A stretch of 64,000 nucleotides of DNA from Gardnerella leopoldii. GTDB lineage: Bacteria; Actinomycetota; Actinomycetes; Actinomycetales; Bifidobacteriaceae. The stretch covers positions 1,499,446-1,563,445 of the forward strand of contig NZ_CP029984.1 in NCBI RefSeq assembly GCF_003293675.1. Direction: 5' to 3'. The notes beneath the pieces were generated by a model, which worked only from the letters and a program-made list of their open reading frames with translations, was not told the origin of the DNA and searched no databases. Of this stretch, positions 35,393 to 44,968 are shown one piece after another; position 1 is the stretch's first letter, and every line of letters begins with the position of its first letter. The translations under genes and the position numbers were made by a program.

Positions 35393-36685
35393 ATGACTGA
35401 TTCTGCACAATCCGAAGCTAATGCATCTGCGGCACTTCCTTTATCTGTTTCGGCGCGTTTAGGACGTTTGCAGTTCCATCTTTCTGGTAAATTCCGAGTG
35501 CTTCAGTGTGCAGATGTTCAAGATGGGTTACGTATTTCACAAGACACCATTCGACTTATTGCTTCTGCTTGCGATGCTGTGCGACCAGATCTTGTAGTTT
35601 TTAGCGGAAACCAGATTGCAGGTTATGAAAAAGTATTTGCAAAAACTTTTCAGCGTAGACGCTGGCAGGAATCTTCCAATATTTCGTCTTCTGATAAGAA
35701 GCAATTGGTTGATAAAGTGCACGAATTCGTTGCTAAGTTAATGAAGCCACTAGAAGATCGCAGTATTCCATGGGTTGTTACTTATGGTAATCATGATTTC
35801 CAGTGCGGTCTAAATAATGAAGAGCTTGATAAGATATATCAAGATTTTCCATGTTGCATGAATCGTAGTGCTTCTAGTACATCTTCTGCAAGTGCTATGC
35901 AATCGACAAAATGTGTGTTGCCAAAGCAGATTATTTTTACATGCGAGCCTGGTACTTTTGCCTTGCCTGTTATGGATGAAAAGCATGAAAAGGTTGTTTT
36001 TTCAATAGTTTTAGTTGATTCTGGAGATTATGCTAAATCAGGCGGCTATGGTAGCCCTTCTAAAAAAACTATCGAGTTTATTTCTGGTCTTTCTTCTTAT
36101 TTGCCTGAGCATATTTGTGTTTTTCAGCATTTTCCATTGCCGCAATATTATCGTGTTCTTCGCGAAGTTCCGCAAGAACTTGCTGCGCGCGAACATGCTA
36201 TCGAGGGGTATCGTACTTTTGCTGGCCGCTATTATGCTCTTGACGAAAAACATGTTCTGCCAGATGGGTATTTAGGTGAAGGAATTAGCTGCCCTGACGT
36301 CGATAGTGGCGAATATGCTGCTTTGCTTGATGCCGGAGCTTTTGCGCTAATTGCCGGTCACGATCACCGCAATTCTTTCGCAGCTAAAGATCCCGAGAGT
36401 AATATGCTATTTGTTGCTACTCCTACATGTGGTTTTGGATCTTACGGTCCTGAACCTGCTAAAAGAGGCGTGCGCTTGCTCGAATTTGATATTCGTCATC
36501 CGTTTGAACCGCGTACGCAAATGCTTGAATTTGGGAATCTTGTTGGCAAACCTTCTTCCAAAAAAGCCTATACTTATGCTCTTACAGCTGAGTCTGAGCA
36601 TGAATTGCCAGAAGTAGATTTATTGCGTAAACCATCATTGCTTACTAGATTGATTCGTCGATGGCGTCAACGATCTACGCGCTAA
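35393..36685 (+). CDS. Calcineurin-like metallophosphoesterase
   Basis: 430 aa, cytoplasmic. The dimetal motifs are present in order: CADVQDG (about 39-45, with Gln for the usual His), FSGNQIAG (about 70-77, with Asn for the usual Asp of GDxxD), TYGNHDF (about 130), FQHFPLP and AGHDH. The order and the GNQ form resemble the Dcr2/YvnB-like group of phosphatases, where such variants occur; activity is likely but substrate unknown. Ser-rich insert near residues 157-166, basic C-terminal tail (RLIRRWRQRSTR). 91 bp before murA. Confidence 0.85.
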   Translation: MTDSAQSEANASAALPLSVSARLGRLQFHLSGKFRVLQCADVQDGLRISQDTIRLIASACDAVRPDLVVFSGNQIAGYEKVFAKTFQRRRWQESSNISSSDKKQLVDKVHEFVAKLMKPLEDRSIPWVVTYGNHDFQCGLNNEELDKIYQDFPCCMNRSASSTSSASAMQSTKCVLPKQIIFTCEPGTFALPVMDEKHEKVVFSIVLVDSGDYAKSGGYGSPSKKTIEFISGLSSYLPEHICVFQHFPLPQYYRVLREVPQELAAREHAIEGYRTFAGRYYALDEKHVLPDGYLGEGISCPDVDSGEYAALLDAGAFALIAGHDHRNSFAAKDPESNMLFVATPTCGFGSYGPEPAKRGVRLLEFDIRHPFEPRTQMLEFGNLVGKPSSKKAYTYALTAESEHELPEVDLLRKPSLLTRLIRRWRQRSTR

Positions 36686-36776
36686 TTTAATCAGTTTTAA
36701 TAGATTGCATGAGCGCGTTGGCAAATATGCCGGTATTATAGTGAATAGTGTTTTAGCGCGAACGAAAGAGGTAAAT

Positions 36777-38138
36777 GTGTCCGCACACAATACGGCTGAA
36801 CAGAACAACAATAGTGGCATTGACGCTGCAGATGTGTTGCATGTAGAAGGTGGTAAGCCGCTTAATGGCACTATTAAAGTGCGTGGCGCAAAAAACTTTG
36901 TTAGCAAAGCTATGGTTGCAGCTTTGTTGGCACCAGGTAAGTCTGTTCTAAAAAACGTTCCTGAAATTCGCGATGTTCATGTAGTTTCTGATCTGTTGCG
37001 TTTGCATGGTGTTGACGTTGAGGTTAATGGACCTGAAGGCATTGTGACGATTGATGCCACAAAAGTGCAGCTCGCAGATGTAGCTGACGTCGACACTCTT
37101 TCTGGTTCGTCTCGTATTCCAATTCTTTTCTCTGGTCCTCTTCTTCATCGTCTTGGGGAAGCGTTTATTCCTGCGCTTGGAGGATGCAATATTGGTGGTC
37201 GTCCAATTGATTTTCATCTTGAGACGTTGCGTAAACTTGGTGCAAATGTAGATAAAGATCATGAGGATGGTATTCATATTACTGCACCTAATGGCTTACA
37301 TGGCACTAAAATTCATTTGCCTTATCCTTCTGTCGGTGCAACCGAGCAGACTTTGCTTGCAGCGGTTCTTGCAGAAGGTCGTACAGAGCTTTCCGGAGCT
37401 GCAATTGAGCCAGAAATCATGGATTTGGTAGCCGTTTTGCAAAAGATGGGTGCGATTATTTCTGTAGACGTTGACCGTACTTTCCGTATTGAAGGAGTAA
37501 AAGAGCTTCAAGGATACACTCATACGTCATTAACTGATCGCATTGAAGCAGCTTCTTGGGCTTCTGCTGCTCTTGCAACACACGGAGATGTGTTTATTAA
37601 GGGCGCAACTCAGCCAGAAATGATGACTTTCTTAAACGTGTTCCGTAAAGTTGGCGGACAGTTTGATGTTACAGATAAAGGAATTCGTTTTTGGCATCCG
37701 GGTGGGGATTTGCATCCTGTTGCTATTGAAACCGATGTACATCCTGGTTTTATGACTGATTGGCAGCAGCCTCTTGTTGTTGCGCTTACTCAAGCGAAGG
37801 GCTTGAGTATTGTGCATGAAACTGTTTATGAAAATCGTTTTGGCTTCACGAAGCCACTTGTGCAAATGGGAGCTATGATTCAGCTTTATCGTGAATGCTT
37901 AGGTTCGCTTCCTTGCAGGTTCCAGCAGCGCAATTACAAGCATTCTGCAGTTATTTTCGGGCCTACTCCGTTGACTGGTCAAGATATTGACGTACCTGAT
38001 TTGCGCGGAGGCTTTAGTCATTTAATTGCAGCTCTTACTGCTCAAGGTCCGTCGAATGTGCGCGGAATTTCGCTAATTGATCGAGGATATGCAGATTTTA
38101 GAGGCAAACTTTTAGCTTTGGGTGCTAATATCGACTGA
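36777..38138 (+). CDS. murA: UDP-N-acetylglucosamine 1-carboxyvinyltransferase MurA
   Basis: 453 aa from GTG 36777, chosen for AGAGG 5 nt upstream; an in-frame reading to 36705 has no ribosome site. First committed step of peptidoglycan synthesis. Two EPSP-synthase-like domains; GGKPLNGTIKVRGAKNFVSKAMVAALL at the N-terminus, and the active-site loop LGGCNIGGRPIDFH keeps the Cys that fosfomycin modifies, unlike mycobacterial MurA, which has Asp. C-terminal DLRGGFSHLIAALTAQG and DRGYADFRGKLLALGA are typical. Confidence 0.95.
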   Translation: MSAHNTAEQNNNSGIDAADVLHVEGGKPLNGTIKVRGAKNFVSKAMVAALLAPGKSVLKNVPEIRDVHVVSDLLRLHGVDVEVNGPEGIVTIDATKVQLADVADVDTLSGSSRIPILFSGPLLHRLGEAFIPALGGCNIGGRPIDFHLETLRKLGANVDKDHEDGIHITAPNGLHGTKIHLPYPSVGATEQTLLAAVLAEGRTELSGAAIEPEIMDLVAVLQKMGAIISVDVDRTFRIEGVKELQGYTHTSLTDRIEAASWASAALATHGDVFIKGATQPEMMTFLNVFRKVGGQFDVTDKGIRFWHPGGDLHPVAIETDVHPGFMTDWQQPLVVALTQAKGLSIVHETVYENRFGFTKPLVQMGAMIQLYRECLGSLPCRFQQRNYKHSAVIFGPTPLTGQDIDVPDLRGGFSHLIAALTAQGPSNVRGISLIDRGYADFRGKLLALGANID

Positions 38139-38156
38139 TATATTCTTCTACTTCTT

Positions 38157-38188
38157 CTACAAAACGTGAGTTTTGTAGGTTTATAAGC
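38157..38188 (+). terminator. Probable terminator after murA
   Basis: CTACAAAAC, GTGA loop, GTTTTGTAG (38157-38178), followed by GTTTATAAGCTTTT. AT-rich stem, so moderate strength. Confidence 0.55.
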
Positions 38189-38328
38189 TTTTATCCACAA
38201 TGCTATAAAAAGCTTTTTTACGCATAAATTTATCGGTACAGTAGTCGCAACTGTAATTCAATTACTCAAAAAATTAACTGAAATATTTGATGAGTAGTTG
38301 TAGTTTTCAATATTGCGGAGGCGTAACG

Positions 38329-40242
38329 ATGGTTTGTGTAGGCGGACGCTATCAGCTGCTTGGTGAGCTGGGGCGTGGTGGCACTTCAACAGTCTTTCTT
38401 GCTGTTGACACCGTTTTGCACAAGCAATGGGCTGTTAAAGAAACGCTTTTGCAAGGAGACGAAGAGTATCAACAGCATATTATTCAATCCTTACGCGCTG
38501 AAGCGAATGTTTTAAAGGAATGCGATCATCCAGCTATTCCGCGAATTGTTGATTTTTTTGAAGAAAATGGTAGAGCTTATGCTGTTCGCGATTATGTAAA
38601 GGGGCGTTCTTTAAAATCTATTGTAGAAGAATCTGGATTGCAAAATGTTGAAATTGTTCTTGATTTAGGTATGCAACTTTGCTCAATACTTTCTTATTTA
38701 CATTCGCATTATCCGCCAATTATATACGGTGATCTTAAGCCTTCTCAGGTTATGATTTCAGAAGATGGCACAGTCCGTTTGATTGATTTTGGTGCTGCAA
38801 CGCAATTATATGCAAACGGGGGAGTGCTTGATTTACGCACAATAGACCAGTGCGACGCTCGATTTACTACTAATATTTTTACTGCTCCTGAAATTTTGAA
38901 TGAAAACTCTGCAGCAACTACTTCAAGCGATGTGTATTCGATTGGAATGACATTGCGTTACGCATTATTGCCAGCTGAAGTGTCTAAAACAGACGTGCAA
39001 TCTGCTGTACTATTGCCTCATGAGAATCGTGAAGTAGTAGAACAATTGGTGTCTGTGCTCGCAATAGCTACAGCTACTAAACCATCTCATAGATATAAAG
39101 ATTGCGAAGAAATGTTTTCTGCACTGGAAGCGTGTGAGCATACAGAAAAACATTCACAACAATGCGACACTTCTGCGAATGTATTGCGACGTAAACAATG
39201 CAAAAATAGTTCTAAGCCTGGAAAAAAGCGCTATGCAATTACGGCATTAATTGTTATAGTGCTAGTTTTTATAGTAATTTTATTCAACTGCTTAGGTTTA
39301 TTTGTGGGGAATGCTTTTGTAAATCGAAATAAGCAATCTTTTGATGGTGGGTCAAGTAGTAAAAGAATTGAGGCAATACGCAAAAATAATAAAAGTTACG
39401 ATTCTTACATGCAATTAGCTGAGCGTGAAAGCAATTCGGATATTGCGTGTCGCTATATTTCTCATGCAATGCAAGTGCAAAATAGCATGCGCAATAAGAA
39501 ATATATAAGCAAAATGTCATTTAAACCTCTCCAAATTTTATTGCAAATTCAACTTGCAGATCAGCAATGGAGTGCCAACGAAGAGCAATGTTTTGTTGGT
39601 TTGATTAATAAATACGAGCAAAACTTGCGTCCTGTAAATAAAGATTGGTTGAATATTTCTATAGAAATAGGTAAAGCGTATTGGTACTATTTTGCAGGAT
39701 TTTCTGGAAAAGTTTCGCAAACAGAACGATTATCTCGTATGCGAGTAGCAAAAGTATGGTTCCAAGAGGCTCAAAAATATGAGAAAGATGCAAATGAAGC
39801 GTCTTCGCAAACTGTAGAAACTAATTCTGATGGCATATCGCATACTGTTTCAAATCAAAAAATGTTAAGCGCGTACATCGCTATTTCTGACGCTTATGCG
39901 CAGCTTGTTGATGTTTCTAAAGATTGTGCAAGCGTAGAAACATATAAAAATTATGTGAATCAATTACAGCAGTTAATGCAAATTGTTGAGAAAGATCACG
40001 GAGATGTCTTATTCGTGGATACTGGAGAACTAGTTTTGCAATCAATTCATTCGTGGTTGCCGATGTTTCTAGAAAGTGGATCCAGTAAACAAGAAATTCA
40101 GCAAATGTGCGACAAGGCAGAATATCTTCTTAAACAAGCGCATGTGTCAAATGATGAAGCTGTAAGTAGAAAGAAAAACGCAATCGACAGTGTCAAAAAA
40201 GTTCAAGACGAAATTAATCTAGCTTTTTTGCAAAAGGAATAA
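38329..40242 (+). CDS. Membrane Ser/Thr protein kinase with extracytoplasmic domain
   Basis: 637 aa from ATG 38329, 7 nt after GGAGG. Kinase domain residues 7 to about 270: Gly loop GRGGTSTV (15-22), Lys37 in WAVKE, αC Glu in RAEANVL, catalytic loop YGDLKPSQV with D135, DFG at D153, APE-type segment APEIL. The usual Asn after the catalytic loop is Gln (Q140), and HRD is YGD. A basic linker leads to one membrane helix (about 300-330) and a roughly 300-residue outside domain of helical, TPR-like character without PASTA repeats. It is followed 27 bp later by an Ig-like surface protein, likely a functional partner. Ligand and substrates are unknown. Confidence 0.88.
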   Translation: MVCVGGRYQLLGELGRGGTSTVFLAVDTVLHKQWAVKETLLQGDEEYQQHIIQSLRAEANVLKECDHPAIPRIVDFFEENGRAYAVRDYVKGRSLKSIVEESGLQNVEIVLDLGMQLCSILSYLHSHYPPIIYGDLKPSQVMISEDGTVRLIDFGAATQLYANGGVLDLRTIDQCDARFTTNIFTAPEILNENSAATTSSDVYSIGMTLRYALLPAEVSKTDVQSAVLLPHENREVVEQLVSVLAIATATKPSHRYKDCEEMFSALEACEHTEKHSQQCDTSANVLRRKQCKNSSKPGKKRYAITALIVIVLVFIVILFNCLGLFVGNAFVNRNKQSFDGGSSSKRIEAIRKNNKSYDSYMQLAERESNSDIACRYISHAMQVQNSMRNKKYISKMSFKPLQILLQIQLADQQWSANEEQCFVGLINKYEQNLRPVNKDWLNISIEIGKAYWYYFAGFSGKVSQTERLSRMRVAKVWFQEAQKYEKDANEASSQTVETNSDGISHTVSNQKMLSAYIAISDAYAQLVDVSKDCASVETYKNYVNQLQQLMQIVEKDHGDVLFVDTGELVLQSIHSWLPMFLESGSSKQEIQQMCDKAEYLLKQAHVSNDEAVSRKKNAIDSVKKVQDEINLAFLQKE

Positions 40243-40269
40243 AAGAAATAATAAAAAAGGGGGGAATAA

Positions 40270-42603
40270 ATGTGTAAACAAAGAAATTTGGGGGATATGT
40301 GTTTTTTCAAGCGACTTAAATGCGGTTGCGCTCGCATTGGTGTCTATATTGGGATTATTGCATTTATTAGTGTTGCTATAGTTGCTGCATTATTGCCACT
40401 TAATTCTATTGCGTATGCGAAAAACAGCTATAACGCAGCCAAAGGATTGCATATAGCAAATGTTTCTGTTATGACAAAACAGAAAACTGTTCGCACTCAA
40501 GGCGAGTACATGTTTACTAAACGTTCTGCTTCGCTACTTATAACTTTTGATGGATTGGACGCTTCGGAAATTAGGAACGCGCATAAAGCTACTGTTAGCG
40601 TTGGAAGATATCAAATAGTGAGTGCCAAAGCTGATTTAGCTAAGATTGAGGCGGTGTCGTCGCTAGTTAATATTCGTTATAAGATCCGATCTCGAGTATT
40701 AGGAATAGTAAGAGTTGAATTGCAAAAAGAAGGAATATATGATTTGCAAGATATCTCTATAAGACTTGCTGCTGTAACAATGCATCCTAAACGCATATGG
40801 GGAGGAGTTGACTCTAATCCTCATGTTTCAAAGCAAACTAACTATATTTCTAATGAAAATAGACTTTCTGTCAACAAATTGCGCTCTCGTAAGCCAATAT
40901 TAAGCATTCCTGATTCAGTTCTGAATGCCTCAGATTTAACAAAAGATAACTCTTATAGCAAGCGTTCACGATATATTGTTATTGATAAAATTGCTCCTCG
41001 CTTGAGTGTTAGCTATGATAACAACGCATCGTATGAAGGCAAATATTTTCGTAATAATCGAGCTTCAAGAATATTAATACAGGATGATTCGTTCGTTTTC
41101 TCGTATTTGCTTCATGATTCTTATCCTATTGCGAAAGTTTTTGCTGATGGTAAACAGGTTATGGTACTTACAGCTAAAAGCTTTAAAAACGATGGCGTGC
41201 ATACAAATATGTGGTATGCTGATGTTTCTTTTTCGGGGGATGCTTCTTGGAATGTTCGCTATTGTGTTGAAGATCTATCAGGTAATGTGAGTTCTTCTAT
41301 CAGTAATAAATTCATTATTGATACGCTTGCGCCAACTGTTTCTATTACTGGAGTGCAACAAGGCGGAGCATATTCTCATGCTGTAGTTCCAACATTAGTT
41401 ATAAAAGATCGTTGGTTAAAACCTGAAAGCGTAACGTATTCTCTGAGAAGAATGCGATATGCTAAGGAATTGCGTTCTTTTGTGCCTAGAAAAGCCGATT
41501 CGCAAAGCGTAAGTGTGCAATACGCAGGTTTTTATAATGGAATTCAAGACGATGATGTGTATCAACTTCAGTGGAGTGCTAAAGATTTAGTAGATCATGT
41601 TATTTCTGGTAAGTTGCAATTTTCTATAAATAGAAGCGGTTCATCATTTAGTATAGATAGTTCCACTAAAGCAATGAATCGTAAACAATTGCAAAATGCT
41701 AAAGATATTCATATTGAAGAACTCAATCCTAGCGGATTGGCAAGTCCTGCAAAAATTAGTGTTATGCAAGACGGTGTAGAGAAGATTTTGTCAAAACAGG
41801 ATTTTTCTGTAAACAGTCGCATAGATCATGGCTGGCAACGATTGACTTACACTATTTTCAAACGGAATTTTGCCGATAATGCTCATTATCGTGTACGTGT
41901 TATGTCAGTAGACAAAGTAGGAAATCATTCTTGTAGCGAAAGTGCAGTTAGCAAAAAAGAAGGAATGTTGCAATTTGCACCAGCTTCCGTGCAATTTACA
42001 GTAGATAATCTTGCTCCAATCGCAACAGTGTTTGATATGCAAAATAATTCTACTTATCGCACTAATAAAGAAGGAAAAACTTTACGTATTAGTGCAAAAG
42101 ATAACATAGCATTGCAATATGTAACAATCGATGTTGATGGTAAAACAAATCGCATTTGGAACGGTAAAGATGTGAATAAATCAGTTTTATCTACAAAACT
42201 AAAACCAGACGGTTTTACTCATGACGTATTAGTAAAAGCTGCAGATTATGCGGGAAATATAACAATTTTGCAATATAAAAATGTAAAAATTGTTTCTATT
42301 GCAAATAAGCTTGTAAAAAAATCTGAAGCAGATAAAAAATCTAAAAATAGCGAGAGTAAAGACACTGATAGTTCTGATGATGGTTCAGATGATGGCTCCG
42401 ACAATAGCTCCGATAACGATGATTGGATAGCTCGTTCGCAAGTGAAAAAATCGGAAAAATCTTTTGAAAATGCTGATTCCTTTAAACGAAACTCGGTAAA
42501 TTATATAGGAATTGTGGCTTATATTTGTGCTGGAATTATAGCAATTCTTTGTGCTGTATTAGGAATTAGCATTATTTTTAAAAAGAAAATTAACAATCAG
42601 TAA
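40270..42603 (+). CDS. Large cell-surface protein with Ig-like repeats, membrane-anchored at both ends
   Basis: 777 aa. N-terminal signal/anchor helix about residues 22-45, then an extracellular region with at least three Ig-like beta segments that open in a similar way: DKIAPRLSVSYDNN (about 238), DTLAPTVSITGVQQGGAYS (about 353) and DNLAPIATVFDMQNNSTY (about 580). The last 35 residues are a membrane helix with a KKK stop after an acidic Asp/Ser/Gly stalk (SSDDGSDDGSDNSSDND). No LPXTG. G6 directly upstream acts as the ribosome site (GGGGGGAATAA-ATG). Second gene of a kinase-surface protein pair; adhesion or sensing is an inference. Confidence 0.82.
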   Translation: MCKQRNLGDMCFFKRLKCGCARIGVYIGIIAFISVAIVAALLPLNSIAYAKNSYNAAKGLHIANVSVMTKQKTVRTQGEYMFTKRSASLLITFDGLDASEIRNAHKATVSVGRYQIVSAKADLAKIEAVSSLVNIRYKIRSRVLGIVRVELQKEGIYDLQDISIRLAAVTMHPKRIWGGVDSNPHVSKQTNYISNENRLSVNKLRSRKPILSIPDSVLNASDLTKDNSYSKRSRYIVIDKIAPRLSVSYDNNASYEGKYFRNNRASRILIQDDSFVFSYLLHDSYPIAKVFADGKQVMVLTAKSFKNDGVHTNMWYADVSFSGDASWNVRYCVEDLSGNVSSSISNKFIIDTLAPTVSITGVQQGGAYSHAVVPTLVIKDRWLKPESVTYSLRRMRYAKELRSFVPRKADSQSVSVQYAGFYNGIQDDDVYQLQWSAKDLVDHVISGKLQFSINRSGSSFSIDSSTKAMNRKQLQNAKDIHIEELNPSGLASPAKISVMQDGVEKILSKQDFSVNSRIDHGWQRLTYTIFKRNFADNAHYRVRVMSVDKVGNHSCSESAVSKKEGMLQFAPASVQFTVDNLAPIATVFDMQNNSTYRTNKEGKTLRISAKDNIALQYVTIDVDGKTNRIWNGKDVNKSVLSTKLKPDGFTHDVLVKAADYAGNITILQYKNVKIVSIANKLVKKSEADKKSKNSESKDTDSSDDGSDDGSDNSSDNDDWIARSQVKKSEKSFENADSFKRNSVNYIGIVAYICAGIIAILCAVLGISIIFKKKINNQ

Positions 42604-42649
42604 ACTATTCTAATTAGTTTTGCTAGATTTGATAGGCATTGTGCAAGAA

Positions 42650-42687
42650 AATAAAAAGCCCACTGCGGTGGAATGAATGCAGTGGGC
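42650..42687 (-). terminator. Terminator of tRNA-Ala (minus strand)
   Basis: GCCCACTGC / GCAGTGGGC (42658-42687) with a 12-nt loop; the T-run TTTTTATTTTC is on the minus strand. Confidence 0.9.
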
Positions 42688-42691
42688 TTAG

Positions 42692-42764
42692 TGGAGCTAA
42701 TGGTAATCGAAACCACGACCTCTTCGATGCGAACGAAGCGCTCTACCAACTGAGCTATAGCCCC
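42692..42764 (-). tRNA. tRNA-Ala (CGC)
   Basis: 73 nt on the minus strand. Acceptor GGGGCTA pairs with TAGCTCC, including the G3-U70 pair that identifies tRNA-Ala. Anticodon loop TTCGCAT gives CGC. D-arm and T-arm are canonical; CCA is not encoded. Confidence 0.96.
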
Positions 42765-42879
42765 AATGTCTAAGACAAATCATCTTACGACAACTCTGCA
42801 CACTGTACTACAAAGCTTGTATAAAAACAACATTTCTTGTAGTGCAGCGTGCTTGAGTGTCGTAAGTTAAAATACTAGT

Positions 42880-43566
42880 TTATTTGTTTTCTTTATTAAG
42901 TTTTGCTGTTTTCTTTGCTTTGTGTGCTTTGTATAAACCAATAAAAGTTGGTACAAGCGAAATAAGCAAAATTGCAACAATTACTAATTCAAAATTCTTC
43001 TGTACGAAATCAATCTTGCCGAAGAAATAACCAAGAAATGTGAAAAGCGACGACCAAATGAGACCGCCTAGTACAGAAAATGGTGTGAAGCGTATCCAAC
43101 GCATTCCAGAAATTCCGGAAATAAACGGCATAAAAGTGCGTATGAATGGGAAGAATCTACCCAAGAATACTGCCAGCGGACCCCATTTATCAATCATTTT
43201 TTCGGTTTTTGCAACTCGTTCTGGAGTGAGCGCTTTTACTTTCCCAGATTCTACAATCTTTCGTCCGAAGAAATGACCAATAAAGTAATTGCACTGATCG
43301 CCAATAATTGGGGCTAGCCACACTACGGCAAGTAATAGTGGAAGTGGAAGCGCGCTATGACCTGTTTGAGCGTCAGGAGCTGCAAAAAAGCCTGCTGCAA
43401 AAAGAAGTGAATCTCCTGGGAGGAATGGGAAGAATACTACGCCTGTTTCAATAAAAACAATGAGAAAAATAAGGCCTAATGCTGGAGCTGTGCCCATTGC
43501 AATCCAACTTGCAATAGCTGAGCGTGGATCCTTGAGTAGGTTAACAATAAAATGAATAAATCCCAT
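42880..43566 (-). CDS. DedA-family membrane protein
   Basis: 228 aa. The VTT/DedA domain shows ETGVVFFPFLPGDSLLFAAG (acidic residue and proline in the re-entrant loop), GDQCNYFIGHFFGRK, and the second re-entrant motif GRFFPFIRTFMPFISGISGM with the paired Arg. The family flips or recycles undecaprenyl-phosphate and phosphatidylethanolamine and supports envelope integrity. Lys-rich cytoplasmic C-terminus. Confidence 0.9.
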   Translation of the reverse strand: MGFIHFIVNLLKDPRSAIASWIAMGTAPALGLIFLIVFIETGVVFFPFLPGDSLLFAAGFFAAPDAQTGHSALPLPLLLAVVWLAPIIGDQCNYFIGHFFGRKIVESGKVKALTPERVAKTEKMIDKWGPLAVFLGRFFPFIRTFMPFISGISGMRWIRFTPFSVLGGLIWSSLFTFLGYFFGKIDFVQKNFELVIVAILLISLVPTFIGLYKAHKAKKTAKLNKENK

Positions 43567-43663
43567 AATGTCCTGTCATAAATTTTGCGTATTTAGTGAC
43601 GCTTGTTAATTAAAAATCAAGCGAAACAACTGTTATTTTGAGACTAGCAGTCGCCATAAACGG

Positions 43664-43691
43664 TTGACACTTTTTGTGCACACGCTATCAG
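43664..43691 (+). promoter_or_regulatory. Promoter of the 43794 membrane gene
   Basis: TTGACA (43664-43669), 16-bp spacer, TATCAG (43686-43691). A perfect -35 with a weak -10. Confidence 0.5.
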
Positions 43692-43793
43692 TTAATTGCG
43701 TTATAACATACAATAATAATTAGTAATGTAATGTTGCATGGTTAAAACTTGAGAAATTGCTTGGCGATTAAAGATTGGCAGGAGAAGTAACGC

Positions 43794-44537
43794 ATGAAGT
43801 TAAATGATGAGCATGATGGTGAACATCCACAAAGTTTTGCTCCGCTAAGGCCTAGAAAACGTTCTGCTCGCGTAATCAATGCCAATGAAGTTCCGAAAAA
43901 GAATGATGATTCGAAAAGCAAAATTCCTGACGAATATTTAAACATTGGTTTGCCGGAAACAGACTTATCGATTGCTGATTTTTCTCGTAAGCATTCTAAT
44001 CCAAAGAATTGGTGGATTTATTTTGGCGTTCTGCTTGTTGCTATTGTTATTCCGTATTGGATTGGTCGCACTATGGCAGCTCGTCATACTTCGTGGGTTA
44101 TTTCGCATTGCTCTGGATTATCTTCGCAAGGTGTTGTTTTTATTTCGTGGGTAATCACAGTGTCTGCTTTTACAAGTCTTGCTATGGCGTTAATTGACAC
44201 TCATCGTTGGATTTGGCGGATAATGTTTGCTGTTTTTCTGGCTTTAGAACAACTTATTGCCGGATTATGCATGCTAAACATGAGCTTTTGGTATTCGACG
44301 TATGTGGTTTATGGTCACGCTTCAGGTTTAGCGAATGCGGCAAATCTTGGCATTATTTCTGCAGGTATTGGAGTAGCTGTATTTGCTGTCATTTTTGTTG
44401 GTTTGCTTGTCATTGTTCCTAAAACCTCGGCTTTGAATGTTCTTACGCGTAGTTGGGCGTCGTTCATAATGTTTTATGCGATTGAGGTTTTGGCAATATT
44501 AGCGGTTATTTTTGGTGGTTTTTTGACAGCAATGTAA
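43794..44537 (+). CDS. Membrane protein of unknown function
   Basis: 247 aa. About 75 polar N-terminal residues (basic/acidic, probably cytoplasmic) are followed by about five membrane helices, starting NWWIYFGVLLVAIVIPYWIG. I do not recognise the family. It lies alone upstream of rpsO, with GGAGAAG 7 nt before the ATG. Confidence 0.75.
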   Translation: MKLNDEHDGEHPQSFAPLRPRKRSARVINANEVPKKNDDSKSKIPDEYLNIGLPETDLSIADFSRKHSNPKNWWIYFGVLLVAIVIPYWIGRTMAARHTSWVISHCSGLSSQGVVFISWVITVSAFTSLAMALIDTHRWIWRIMFAVFLALEQLIAGLCMLNMSFWYSTYVVYGHASGLANAANLGIISAGIGVAVFAVIFVGLLVIVPKTSALNVLTRSWASFIMFYAIEVLAILAVIFGGFLTAM

Positions 44538-44667
44538 TATTTAGATTTTGCGAAAATGAGTTGTTTGCAAGTGGTTGTACAATAAATATTTGGCGTGTAA
44601 CGCCCGCGGATTGAGAGCGCTACAGCAGAAGGTTGTGGCACCGCGCAGTGATATTAAGGAGGACGCC

Positions 44668-44937
44668 GTGGCATTAACGGCTGAAGATAAGAAGAACATT
44701 ATCAACGAATACGCGACGCACGAGGGTGACACGGGTTCCCCAGAAGTGCAGGTCGCTTTGCTTAGCAAGCGCATTGCTGACCTTACTGAGCACTTGAAGG
44801 AGCACAAGCACGATCATCATTCTCGTCGTGGTTTGTTGCTTATGGTTGGTGATCGTCGTCGTCTTCTCGATTACTTGAAGCGTGTTGATATCAACCGTTA
44901 TCGTTCTTTGATTGAACGACTCGGCTTGCGTCGATAG
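44668..44937 (+). CDS. rpsO: 30S ribosomal protein S15
   Basis: 89 aa, the exact family length, from GTG 44668 behind AAGGAGG. Binds 16S rRNA in the central domain. Signatures: [20 protein letters not shown] and [25 protein letters not shown]. An in-frame extension to 44575 lacks support. Located just upstream of pnp, the conserved rpsO-pnp order. Confidence 0.98.
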   Translation: MALTAEDKKNIINEYATHEGDTGSPEVQVALLSKRIADLTEHLKEHKHDHHSRRGLLLMVGDRRRLLDYLKRVDINRYRSLIERLGLRR

Positions 44938-44944
44938 TCTTATT

Positions 44945-44968
44945 GCCCGGGCTTAAGCTCGGGCTTTT
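44945..44968 (+). terminator. Intrinsic terminator after rpsO
   Basis: GCCCGGGC-TTAA-GCTCGGGC followed by TTTTG. Confidence 0.88.

Noticed and set aside
38458..38800. Calling the kinase a pseudokinase because of the Gln in DLKPSQ
   Set aside because: Lys37, the αC Glu, D135 and D153 are all present, so activity is more likely than not.
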